Origin: Chloroflexota bacterium
GTDB taxonomy: Bacteria; Chloroflexota; Dehalococcoidia; UBA2979
DNA length: 32,279 nucleotides
Reading direction: 5' to 3'
Assembly: GCA_009837285.1 (NCBI GenBank)
Contig: VXTU01000081.1
Coordinates: 4,024-36,302, forward strand
Positions 9,283 to 16,620 of the stretch are shown here, piece by piece. The notes below the pieces were generated by a model. That model was not told the origin of the DNA, searched no databases, and was given only the letters and a program-made list of their open reading frames with translations. A program made the translations under genes and the position numbers. Position 1 is the stretch's first letter. Each line of letters opens with the position of its first letter.

Positions 9283-9930
9283 CTATGACTCCAGCCAGAG
9301 CACGTCGCCGTGCAGGTCCGGGTCGTGCTCCCTGCTCGCGAAGACCTCGTACTCCGCGATCGACTCGCCGATGGTCGTGCCGCCGCCGTGGCCCGGCAGG
9401 ACGACCGTCTCCGCCGGGAGCGTGAAGAGCCGCGAGGTGATCGAGGCGATCTCCTGCTGGAGCAGCTCGTTCGACCGCGTTGCGCCGGGGCCGCCGGGGA
9501 ACAGCGTGTCTCCCGTGAACACCGCCCCGCCGAGTAGCAGCGAGATCGAACCGGGCGTGTGGCCCGGCGTGTGCATCACGCGCATGGTCGCTTCGCCGAT
9601 GGCGATCTCGTCGCCATCCGCAAGAAGGTCGAACTCCCGGCCCTCTTCGAGGTCCGTCTCCTCGGCGCCGACGAGCACCGGCGCGGCGAGGGTTTCGAGC
9701 ATCGTGTCCCAGCCGGCCGTGTGGTCGATGTGCGAGTGCGTCACGATCACACGCTCCACGGCGCGGTCGCCGACGGCCTCGGCCACCACCTCGAAGCCGG
9801 TGGGGATGTCGATCACCGTCGCCGGAACGCTCTCGTCGCGCGGGCGGATGATGTACGCGCTGTTGCCGTACGGCCCGACGTCGGCCATCCACTCCACGGT
9901 CACCAGGTCGTCGGCGTACACCTCGGGCAT
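9283..9930 (-). CDS. Metallo-beta-lactamase-fold hydrolase (glyoxalase II-like)
   Basis: The 215-residue protein has the complete metal-binding set of the MBL superfamily: THSHIDHTAG (HxHxDH), HTPGHTPGS, TGDTLFPGG and LPGHGGGT. This arrangement is closest to small glyoxalase II-like hydrolases, which cleave thioesters or related substrates; the actual substrate cannot be read from the sequence. It starts at an ATG with GGGAGG about 8 nt upstream, and has no signal peptide. It lies 71 nt downstream of the MutY-like glycosylase gene on the same strand and 90 nt upstream of the M16 peptidase, so co-transcription is possible but not shown. Confidence 0.94.
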   Translation of the reverse strand: MPEVYADDLVTVEWMADVGPYGNSAYIIRPRDESVPATVIDIPTGFEVVAEAVGDRAVERVIVTHSHIDHTAGWDTMLETLAAPVLVGAEETDLEEGREFDLLADGDEIAIGEATMRVMHTPGHTPGSISLLLGGAVFTGDTLFPGGPGATRSNELLQQEIASITSRLFTLPAETVVLPGHGGGTTIGESIAEYEVFASREHDPDLHGDVLWLES

Positions 9931-10001
9931 GCGGGGTCTCCCTCCCGTTCGCGGATGTCGGCGCGCAGCCTACCAAACGCGCGACGCCGGGAGACGGACC
10001 G

Positions 10002-10946
10002 CTACGAGGGCTCCTCGGCGGCGACGGGCTCGGGCGTGCGGGTGTCGAGCCCGCACGAGCCGTCGCGCTGCCACGCCAGGCCCTCGTCGCACAGCGCGCC
10101 GAGGAGCCGCCGGACGCGCGCGCGGCCCTCGGCGTCGGAGGCGAGGTCGCGCGCCAGCAGCGCGGTGCGCACCGGTCCCGCGGAGTCGCGCAGCGCGGCC
10201 ATGATGCGGCCGCGGAGCTGGCGGTCGGAGCCCTCGAACCGCGCCTGGGCGCGTACGGGCTCGGCCTCCTCGCCGGCCTCGAAGCGCGGCCGCGCGGCGC
10301 AGAAGCGCGCGACGACGCACGCCTCACAGTCCGGCCGAGGCGTGCAGACCTGCGCGCCGTAGTCCATGAGCGCGGGGTTCCATCGGCTCGCGAACCCCGC
10401 GGGCGTCAGCCAGCGCGCGGTGTCCGCGATCTCGCGCGGCGGCGTCTCCTTCGCCGGTTGCAGGTCGCCGTGGACGAGCCGCCCGAGCAGCCGCACCACG
10501 TTGGTGTCGATGGCCGTGGTGTCCTCGCCGTACCCGAAGCAGCGCACGATCGCGGCGGTGAACGGGCCGACGCCCGGCAGCGCGAGCAGCGCCTGCTCGT
10601 CGCGGGGCACCTGCCCGCCGTGCACCGTCACGCAGCGACGGCACGCCTCGTGCAGGTGCACGGCGCGGCGTGGGTAGCCGCTGCTACCCCACACCCGCAG
10701 CACCTCGGCGGGCGACGCGGCGGCGACCGCATGGACGGTGGGGAAGGCGGCCACCCAGCGCTCCCACAGCGGGCGCGCACGCGACATCTGTGTCTGCTGC
10801 GAGCAGACCCCGGCGACCAGCGCCCAGTACGGGTTCCGCGCGTCGCGCCACGGGAAGCTCTCGGACTCCCGCTCGTACCAGTCGAGGAGCTGCGAGCGGA
10901 CCTCGGAGAGTCCCTTCGGCCCCAGGGTCGGATCGAGGTCGGTCAT
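10002..10946 (-). CDS. MutY/EndoIII-family DNA glycosylase with altered active site
   Basis: The protein (314 residues from this start) is a helix-hairpin-helix-GPD DNA glycosylase: SQQTQMSRA, LPGVGPFTAAIVRCFGYG, AIDTNVVRLLGR with the conserved catalytic Asp, and a four-Cys iron-sulfur loop (CTPRPDCEACVVARFC). Overall it most resembles actinobacterial-type MutY proteins, including the later GSDRQLRGRI segment. However, the Glu that in MutY precedes the QQTQ motif (SEVMLQQTQ) is replaced by Gly (AGVCSQQTQ), the hairpin lacks the EndoIII Lys, and the first Cys spacing is 5 rather than 6 residues. Adenine glycosylase activity is therefore doubtful. The frame also allows a GTG start at 10967; the ATG at 10946 is preferred because a TATGCT -10-like box ends 6 nt before it. 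Confidence 0.85.
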   Translation of the reverse strand: MTDLDPTLGPKGLSEVRSQLLDWYERESESFPWRDARNPYWALVAGVCSQQTQMSRARPLWERWVAAFPTVHAVAAASPAEVLRVWGSSGYPRRAVHLHEACRRCVTVHGGQVPRDEQALLALPGVGPFTAAIVRCFGYGEDTTAIDTNVVRLLGRLVHGDLQPAKETPPREIADTARWLTPAGFASRWNPALMDYGAQVCTPRPDCEACVVARFCAARPRFEAGEEAEPVRAQARFEGSDRQLRGRIMAALRDSAGPVRTALLARDLASDAEGRARVRRLLGALCDEGLAWQRDGSCGLDTRTPEPVAAEEPS

Positions 10947-10952
10947 GCTGTG

Positions 10953-10958
10953 AGCATA
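10953..10958 (-). promoter_or_regulatory. Candidate -10 element (TATGCT) for the MutY-like gene
   Basis: On the minus strand TATGCT ends 6 nt before the ATG at 10946, suggesting a leaderless transcript. It lies next to a perfect palindrome. Confidence 0.35.
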
Positions 10959-10961
10959 ACT

Positions 10962-10977
10962 GCTCACGTGCGTGAGC
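10962..10977. promoter_or_regulatory. Perfect inverted repeat, candidate operator
   Basis: GCTCACG-TG-CGTGAGC is a perfect 7-bp inverted repeat with a 2-nt centre, placed in the -10/-35 spacer of the candidate MutY-like promoter. A further half site (GCTCAC on the minus strand) overlaps the -10 box at 10950-10955. The position is typical of a repressor site; the lysA operon starts on the other side, so it could affect both. Identity of any regulator is unknown. Confidence 0.4.
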
Positions 10978-11050
10978 GTCTTGACGCCGCGCGGAGTGCG
11001 TCGCCGCCGGGTCGCGCCCCGTGCAATAATCGGCTCGACGAATCCATCGT

Positions 11051-12475
11051 GTGACGTCAGCGCGCCGCGCGCCCGGCTCCCCGGCGCAGCGCGAGAGTGC
11101 GCAGACGGACACCGCAGGGATGCGGGACCTTGTGACCTCCACGCAGGCGGCGCTGCCGCTCGCCCACGTCTTGCCCGTCAGCGCGACCCTCACCGGCGAG
11201 GGCTCGCTCGCCGTCGGCGGCCGTGACCTCGCCGCGCTCGCCCGCGAGTACGGCACCCCGCTCTACGCGTACGACCACGCGACGCTGCGCGCGCAGTGCC
11301 GGGGCTTCCTGGACGCGTTCCGCGAGGAGTACCCGGAGACCGACGCGGTCTACGCGGCCAAGGCGTTCCTCAACCGCCCCTTCGCGCAGCTCATCGCCGC
11401 CGAGGGCTACGGCTTCGACGCCGTCTCGGGGGGCGAGATCGCCGTGCTGCGTGCCTCGGGCGTCGACATGTCGACGGTCTACTTCCACGGCAACAACAAG
11501 GGCCCCGACGAGCTCGCGCTCGCCATCGAGGCCGGCGTCGGACGCGTCGTCATCGACAACATCGACGAGATCGAGGTGCTCGAAGGCGTCGCGGCCGAGA
11601 TGGACGCGACGCAGCCCGTGCTCGTCCGCCTCTCCCCGGGCGTCGACGCGTACACGCACGAGAAGACGACGACGGGCATCCTCGACACGAAGTTCGGCAT
11701 CCCGATCGCGACTGGCGCCGCGGAGCGCGCGCTCGAGGCGATCGCGGCGGCCGACCACGTCGACTTCCGCGGCCTGCACGTCCACCTCGGCAGCCCGATC
11801 TTCCGCCTCGACCCCTACGTGCTGGCGATCGAGGTGATCGCGGAGTTCTGGGCCGACGTCGTGCGCGACAAACTCGGCCTCGACGTGCCCGAGTTCTCGA
11901 TCGGCGGTGGCTTCGCGGTCGCGTACCGCGGCGAGCAGGAGCCACCCGAGCCGGCGGCCTACGCGGGCGCCATCGCAGGCGCGTTGCGGCGCGAGGCCGA
12001 CGCGCGCGGGCTGGCCTTGCCGCGGCTCACTATCGAGCCCGGCCGCTCGCTCGTCGCGCGCGCGGGCATCGCGCTCTACACCGTCGGCGCGCGCAAAGAG
12101 GTGCCGGGCATCCGCACCTACGTCTCCGTCGACGGCGGCATGTCCGACAATGTCCGCCCAGCGATGTACGACTCGCCGTACGAGGTTGTCCCCGTCGAGC
12201 GCCCGCTCGACGATGCCGAGGAGACGATCACCCTCGCCGGCAAGTACTGCGAGTCCGGCGACGTGCTCGCACGAGACGTCGAGGTGCCGCGACTGCGAGC
12301 CGGCGAGGTCGTCGCGATGCCGGCCGCCGGCGCATACCACCTGTCGATGGCCTCCAACTACAACCTGGCGATGAAGCCCGCCTGCCTGCTCCTGGACGAC
12401 GGAGACGTGCGCGTCCTGCGACGTCGCGAGACGCCCGACGACCTGATGGCGCTCGACGTGGACCTCGACGCATGA
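11051..12475 (+). CDS. lysA: Diaminopimelate decarboxylase
   Basis: LysA removes the D-centre carboxyl of meso-diaminopimelate to give L-lysine, using pyridoxal phosphate. The motifs are complete: AVYAAKAF with the PLP Lys (about residue 104 from this start), SGGEIAVL, LHVHLGSPIF, SIGGGFAV, EPGRSLVARAG, SVDGGMSDNVRPAMY and KYCESGDVLA with the active-site Cys of the dimer partner. The length of 474 is a little above the usual 420-450; the extra is an N-terminal segment without family features, so an ATG at 11120 may be the real start. An AATAAT box lies at 11025-11030. Its TGA overlaps the ATG of holB by 4 nt (ATGA), so the two are translationally coupled. Confidence 0.95.
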   Translation: MTSARRAPGSPAQRESAQTDTAGMRDLVTSTQAALPLAHVLPVSATLTGEGSLAVGGRDLAALAREYGTPLYAYDHATLRAQCRGFLDAFREEYPETDAVYAAKAFLNRPFAQLIAAEGYGFDAVSGGEIAVLRASGVDMSTVYFHGNNKGPDELALAIEAGVGRVVIDNIDEIEVLEGVAAEMDATQPVLVRLSPGVDAYTHEKTTTGILDTKFGIPIATGAAERALEAIAAADHVDFRGLHVHLGSPIFRLDPYVLAIEVIAEFWADVVRDKLGLDVPEFSIGGGFAVAYRGEQEPPEPAAYAGAIAGALRREADARGLALPRLTIEPGRSLVARAGIALYTVGARKEVPGIRTYVSVDGGMSDNVRPAMYDSPYEVVPVERPLDDAEETITLAGKYCESGDVLARDVEVPRLRAGEVVAMPAAGAYHLSMASNYNLAMKPACLLLDDGDVRVLRRRETPDDLMALDVDLDA

Positions 12476-13587
12476 CGACCGAGACGGCCGTCGCTGCCAC
12501 GTGGGGCGTACACGGCCAGGCGCTGGCCACCGCGCAGGTGCGCGCGGACCTCGCCGCCGACCGCCTCGCGCACGCGTACCTGCTGACCGGCCCCGAGGGC
12601 GTCGGCAAGGCGACGCTCGCGCGACGGCTCGTGCAGGCGATCCACTGCGACACGCCCGCGGACGGCGTCGACCCATGCCTCGCGTGCGCGGCCTGCCGCC
12701 GCGTCGAGGATGGCGCCGCGCCGGACTTCGAGGTGGTCGCGATCGGTGGGCCGTGCGACGAGGAGGGACATCGCGACCACGCGGCCGACAACTCGACGCG
12801 CATCCGCATCTGCCAGGCCCGGCGGCTCACGCGGCTGTCTAGCCTCGCGCCCTTCCACGCGCCCCCGCACCACGCGCCGCGGCGCATCTTCGTCATCGAC
12901 ACCGCCGACGACCTACAGACCGAGGCGGGGCACGCGCTGCTCAAGACCATCGAGGAGCCGCCCGCATCGTCGCTGCTGATCCTGCTGGCGACCGACCCGG
13001 ACGAGCTGCTGCCGACGATCCGCTCACGCTGTCGCGAGATCGCGCTGCGGCCGATGCCGCACGCGGAGTGCGCGGGCGCGCTGTCCAACAGCCTGGGCCT
13101 CGACGACGCGGAGGCCTCACGCCTCGCCGCGCTCGCGCGTGGGCGATACGGCCTCGCGGTACGGCTGCACAAGGACCCCTCGCTGATCCAGCTGCGGCAC
13201 GCGGCCGCCGAGGACCTCGCCACGCTCGTCGCGGCGGGGCGCAACGAGCGCTTCGACTACGCGGCGCGCCTCGCGGGCCGCTGGCGGCGCGAGCGCCCGA
13301 GTGTGCTGGGCACGCTCGACGTCTGGCGCTGGCGGTGGCACGACGTGCTCGCGCAGGCCGCCGGCGTCGATGCCGCCGAGCCCGACGAGGTGGCGACGCT
13401 GCCGGCCATGCCGGTGGCCGACGCCGCGGAGGCGCTGCGCGCGACGCAGCGCACGCGCCAGCGACTGATCGAGAACACCAACCCGCAGCTGGCGGTCGAG
13501 GTCCTGATGTTGGACCTCCCGTACGTGGCTGCCGAAGGGGCAAGTAACGGAGAGGAGGCCCGCGCGGCCGCGTCTCTCGCGTCCTGA
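12472..13587 (+). CDS. holB: DNA polymerase III delta-prime subunit
   Basis: The 371-residue protein is the AAA+ delta-prime subunit of the clamp loader, which helps place the sliding clamp on DNA. Visible features are the N-terminal HAYLLTGPEGVGKATLARRL with a P-loop where Ala replaces the usual Ser/Thr (typical of a subunit that need not hydrolyse ATP), a four-Cys zinc knuckle (CDTPADGVDPCLACAAC), the degenerate Walker B FVIDTADDLQTEAG, ALLKTIEEPP, and the SRC motif (TIRSRCREI). The start is fixed by the 4-nt overlap with lysA; the frame is open for a long way upstream inside lysA, but that part is a shadow. ricT follows immediately. Confidence 0.94.
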   Translation: MTTETAVAATWGVHGQALATAQVRADLAADRLAHAYLLTGPEGVGKATLARRLVQAIHCDTPADGVDPCLACAACRRVEDGAAPDFEVVAIGGPCDEEGHRDHAADNSTRIRICQARRLTRLSSLAPFHAPPHHAPRRIFVIDTADDLQTEAGHALLKTIEEPPASSLLILLATDPDELLPTIRSRCREIALRPMPHAECAGALSNSLGLDDAEASRLAALARGRYGLAVRLHKDPSLIQLRHAAAEDLATLVAAGRNERFDYAARLAGRWRRERPSVLGTLDVWRWRWHDVLAQAAGVDAAEPDEVATLPAMPVADAAEALRATQRTRQRLIENTNPQLAVEVLMLDLPYVAAEGASNGEEARAAASLAS

Positions 13588-13625
13588 GCTTGCTCGGGAC
13601 CGCGGGCAGCGCCGGCGGGAACACC

Positions 13626-14711
13626 ATGGATGGCACGGTCGGGGTCCGCTTCCACGAAGCTTCCCCACTCACCTGGTGCAGTTCCGGCGACCTCGATCTC
13701 GGCGTCGGCGACTACGTCGTCGTGCGCACCGATCGAGGCGAGCAGCTCGGATGGGTCGTGCTCGCGCCCGACCAGATCCTCGCCGCGGAGCCCGAGGGCC
13801 CGCGGCGCGTCATCGAGCGCCTCGCCACCGAAGACGACGTCACGGCGTGGCGCGAGGCGCGCGAGCGCGCGCAGGAGGACATCAGCCGCGCGCAGGCGGT
13901 CGCGGCCCGTGAAGACCCGCGAGTGCGGGTCGCGAACGTCGTCTACAACCTCGCGGGCACCCGGGCCCACGTCACCTTCTCGGCGTCCGAACGCATCGAG
14001 CACCGGTGGCTGCGCGACGAGTGCGCCGACCTCCTGGACGCGGAGGTCACCGTCGAGCAGGTCGGCGACCGTGAGCGCGCGCGCTCGCTCGGCGATGTGG
14101 GCGTGTGCGGGCTCGCGCTGTGCTGCAAGAGCTGGCAGACGACGTTCCCCAACGTCTCGATGCGGCTCGCGCGAGAGCAGGACCTGCCGCCCAACCCCAC
14201 GAAGATCTCCGGCGTCTGCGGACGCCTGCTGTGCTGCCTGTCGTTCGAGGTGGAGGAGTACCGCGAGCTGCGCGGCACGCTCCCGAAGGTCGGCAAGCGC
14301 CTGACCACGCCGGCGGGCCGAGCCCGCGTCATCCAGGTCGGGACGCTCAAGCAGACCGTCCGGTTGCGCATGGACGAGACCAACGAGGTCGTCGAGATGT
14401 CCGCCGAGGAGCTCGCCTCGCAGTACGGGACGGCCGTCCGCCCCGAGGAGCTGGACGCCACGGTCGAGGAGCGCGTGCGACAGCAGGACCGCGACCGCCG
14501 CGACAACCTGGTCGCGACGCTCGAGCCCGTGGCCGAGCCCAGCGGCGAGCGGCAGGGTCGGCCGGTCGAAGGCTCACAACAGCCCGCGCAAGAGGACGGT
14601 GAGAACCGCCCGAAGCGCCGTCGGCGCGGGAGGCGAGGCGGCCGGCGTCGACGCGGGCGTGGCGGTCAGGGCGGCGGCTCGGGCGGCTCGGGCGGATCCG
14701 GGGGCCAGTAG
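13626..14711 (+). CDS. ricT: PSP1-domain regulatory protein RicT (YaaT)
   Basis: The 361-residue protein has the PSP1/RicT core: VGVRFHEA, YVVVRTDRGEQLGWV, AHVTFSASERIEHRWL, and the two Cys clusters GVCGLALCCKSW and GVCGRLLCCLSFEVEEY. In Bacillus RicT works with RicA and RicF in an iron-sulfur complex that supports RNase Y-dependent mRNA processing, and its gene sits beside holB, as here. The C-terminal 35 residues are a basic Arg/Gly tail (KRRRRGRRGGRRRRGRGG, then GGS repeats), likely disordered and RNA-binding. The ATG at 13626 is preferred; an in-frame TTG at 13590, two nt after holB, is an alternative. The gene converges on the halogenase-like gene with a 9-nt gap. Confidence 0.93.
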   Translation: MDGTVGVRFHEASPLTWCSSGDLDLGVGDYVVVRTDRGEQLGWVVLAPDQILAAEPEGPRRVIERLATEDDVTAWREARERAQEDISRAQAVAAREDPRVRVANVVYNLAGTRAHVTFSASERIEHRWLRDECADLLDAEVTVEQVGDRERARSLGDVGVCGLALCCKSWQTTFPNVSMRLAREQDLPPNPTKISGVCGRLLCCLSFEVEEYRELRGTLPKVGKRLTTPAGRARVIQVGTLKQTVRLRMDETNEVVEMSAEELASQYGTAVRPEELDATVEERVRQQDRDRRDNLVATLEPVAEPSGERQGRPVEGSQQPAQEDGENRPKRRRRGRRGGRRRRGRGGQGGGSGGSGGSGGQ

Positions 14712-14720
14712 CGCGAATCG

Positions 14721-16367
14721 CTACGAGGCGTCGTCCAGCCCGCGCAGTTCCTCGACTGCGCCGTCGACGTAGAGGATGCCGACCGCGACGACCATCTGCT
14801 CGAGCAGCTGCTGGCGCTGCCCGGGGTTGAGGCGCGCCTCGACCGCCATCTGGTCCACGATCTGACCGATCGTCGCCTGGCCGTCGGCTCCGCGGAGCAG
14901 GCGGGCGACCGGCACGCTGATCGGGGCGCCCTCGGGACGTCCCTCCGACGTCAGCACGAAGCCCCACTCGAACGAGTCGCGCTCCAGGGTCGGCTTGCGC
15001 TCGACCCGCTCGTCCGGGTCGAGCACCGGGGCGAAGGCCGCGATGGCCAGTGGTGACGTCGCCTGGAGCTGGGCGCGCCGGCGCGCTCGCTCCTCCTCGA
15101 CGGCGCGAACGCTGCTCACGAACGTCGAGGGCGCGTCGCCGCGGTCCAGCACGGCGCGTTCGTAGCCGATCGGCGGCTGCCCGGCGACCATGCGCACGAA
15201 GGCGTGGCGAGGGGTGAACGCGTCCTCCTCGGAAATGCGGCGCGCTTCCCAGAAGTAGGACTCCGCGCTGCGGTTGCTCGAGTAGAAGAGCTGCGCCAGA
15301 CGGTGGAAGCTCTCGTACTGCCCCAGGTACAGGCTCCGGTACGCCTCGGCCGCCGGTCCCTCGAGCGTCGGGTCTTGCAGCACCGAGCCGACGTACGCCG
15401 CCGCCGCCAGCCCGCTCGTGAGCGCGAGGTGGACCCCCGACGAGAACAGCGGGTCGATGAAGCACGCCGCGTCGCCCACGAGGATGTAGCCGGGGCCGAC
15501 CATGCGCGTGGACAAGTACGACCAGTCGCGCACGACGTACGGGCCGTCGACCAGCTTCGTGCCCTCGATGAGCTCCGAGGTGCGCGGCGCGAGGTCGAGC
15601 TGCGCCTGGAACGCGGCCTCCACGCCGTCCTCGCGGATCGCGCGCTGGCCTTCTTCGCTGTCGACCACGGCCCCGACGCTGGAGACGCCGGTGTGGAGCG
15701 GGATCGCCCAGCACCAGCCGTGCTCGTACGACTCGATGAAGATGTTGGTGTCGGCCGGTTCGGGGAGGCGCGAGGCGCCCTCGAAGTACCCGTAGATCGC
15801 CAGGTTGCGGAAGAAGTCGTCCCACTCGCGGAGCCCGAGCGCACGGCCCAGCAGCGCCGTCTGCCCGCTCGCGTCCACTACCCACGAGGCCTGCACGAAG
15901 CCCTCGCCGCCGTCTTCGGTGCGGTAGGCAGCGCCGGTGGCGCGGCCGTCCAGGAACGGCACCTCCGTGACCTGGTGCCCCTCGCGCACGTCGACCCCGG
16001 AGGCGCGCGCGTGGTCGAGGAGGATGCGGTCGAACTCGGAGCGCACGACCTGGAAGGAGGTGGGGTAGCGCTCGCTGACCTCGTTGAAGTACCAGCTCCA
16101 CGGCTCCATGTCGGAGCCCCACACCATCGTCGCCCCGCGCTTGCGCACGAACCCCGCCGCCTCGACCGCGGGAAGCACGCCCATCGACTCGAGCATGGGG
16201 ACGCTCGCCGGCAGCAGCGACTCGCCGACGTGGTCGCGGGGGAAGTGGTCGCGCTCCAGCAGCACCACGCGCAGGCCCTTGCGGGCCATCATCGTGGCTG
16301 CGCTGCTGCCGCCGGGGCCGCCGCCGATCACGACGGCGTCGACGGGTGCGAGCGGCGAGGTGGTCAC
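14721..16367 (-). CDS. Flavin-dependent halogenase-like oxidoreductase
   Basis: The 548-residue protein is a FAD enzyme of the halogenase/geranylgeranyl-reductase-like group. It has the dinucleotide site VVIGGGPGGSSAA near the N-terminus, HVGESLLP, GFVRKRGATMVWG with Lys76 at the place of the catalytic Lys of phenolic and pyrrole halogenases, VVDASGQ, the halogenase signature WxWxIP (WCWAIP, residues 218-223), and GDAACFIDPLFSSGVHLAL. This combination points to FADH2-dependent halogenation or a closely related hydroxylation; the substrate is unknown. The last 100 residues (LLRGADGQATIGQIVDQM onward) look like a winged-helix-type domain. Start is GTG. No partner flavin reductase or biosynthetic cluster is nearby, so a reductase or other oxidative role remains possible. 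Confidence 0.82.
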   Translation of the reverse strand: MTTSPLAPVDAVVIGGGPGGSSAATMMARKGLRVVLLERDHFPRDHVGESLLPASVPMLESMGVLPAVEAAGFVRKRGATMVWGSDMEPWSWYFNEVSERYPTSFQVVRSEFDRILLDHARASGVDVREGHQVTEVPFLDGRATGAAYRTEDGGEGFVQASWVVDASGQTALLGRALGLREWDDFFRNLAIYGYFEGASRLPEPADTNIFIESYEHGWCWAIPLHTGVSSVGAVVDSEEGQRAIREDGVEAAFQAQLDLAPRTSELIEGTKLVDGPYVVRDWSYLSTRMVGPGYILVGDAACFIDPLFSSGVHLALTSGLAAAAYVGSVLQDPTLEGPAAEAYRSLYLGQYESFHRLAQLFYSSNRSAESYFWEARRISEEDAFTPRHAFVRMVAGQPPIGYERAVLDRGDAPSTFVSSVRAVEEERARRRAQLQATSPLAIAAFAPVLDPDERVERKPTLERDSFEWGFVLTSEGRPEGAPISVPVARLLRGADGQATIGQIVDQMAVEARLNPGQRQQLLEQMVVAVGILYVDGAVEELRGLDDAS

Positions 16368-16442
16368 GGGGCGAGCAGTGCGGGCATCGCGGCTCCCTCG
16401 GGTGCCGGGCCTGGCGCGGATAGGCCGCGCCGACCGCCGCCG

Positions 16443-16448
16443 ATCCTA
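16443..16448 (-). promoter_or_regulatory. Candidate -10 element (TAGGAT) for the halogenase-like gene
   Basis: TAGGAT on the minus strand lies 75 nt before the GTG start, and matches the TAGGCT boxes of the three transporter-receptor genes at five of six positions. No clear -35 is seen. Confidence 0.3.
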
Positions 16449-16555
16449 GCATCGGGTCCGCTGCGCGATACCGAGCGGACGTTATGTGGCGTGTTGCGCG
16501 GCTGACGCCGGAGTTACGTCGCGAAAATCATGAATCGACGGTGGAACTCGCGGCA

Positions 16556-16586
16556 TTGTTCCGTTAGGCTCCGCAACTCATAGGCT
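16556..16586 (+). promoter_or_regulatory. Promoter of first substrate-binding protein gene
   Basis: TTGTTC (16556-16561), a 19-nt spacer and TAGGCT (16581-16586) form a sigma70-type promoter; a second TAGGCT lies at 16565-16570. The same -35/-10 pair recurs before the other two paralogues. Confidence 0.55.
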
Positions 16587-16620
16587 GGCGGAGACGCAAT
16601 TAACAGAGGGAGGTCCAGCC

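Noticed and set aside
11296-12471. Long upstream extension of holB within lysA
   Set aside because: The extension is a +1 shadow of lysA; the delta-prime homology starts at the ATG that overlaps the lysA stop.
14708-14724. Hairpin GTAGCG-CGAAT-CGCTAC between ricT and the halogenase-like gene as a two-way terminator
   Set aside because: The 6-bp stem is short, has no T tract, and largely arises because the two converging stop codons are complementary to each other.
14347-16452. A 701-codon minus-strand frame overlapping ricT and the halogenase-like gene
   Set aside because: It is a shifted frame of the halogenase-like gene with Arg/Gly-rich low-complexity translation.
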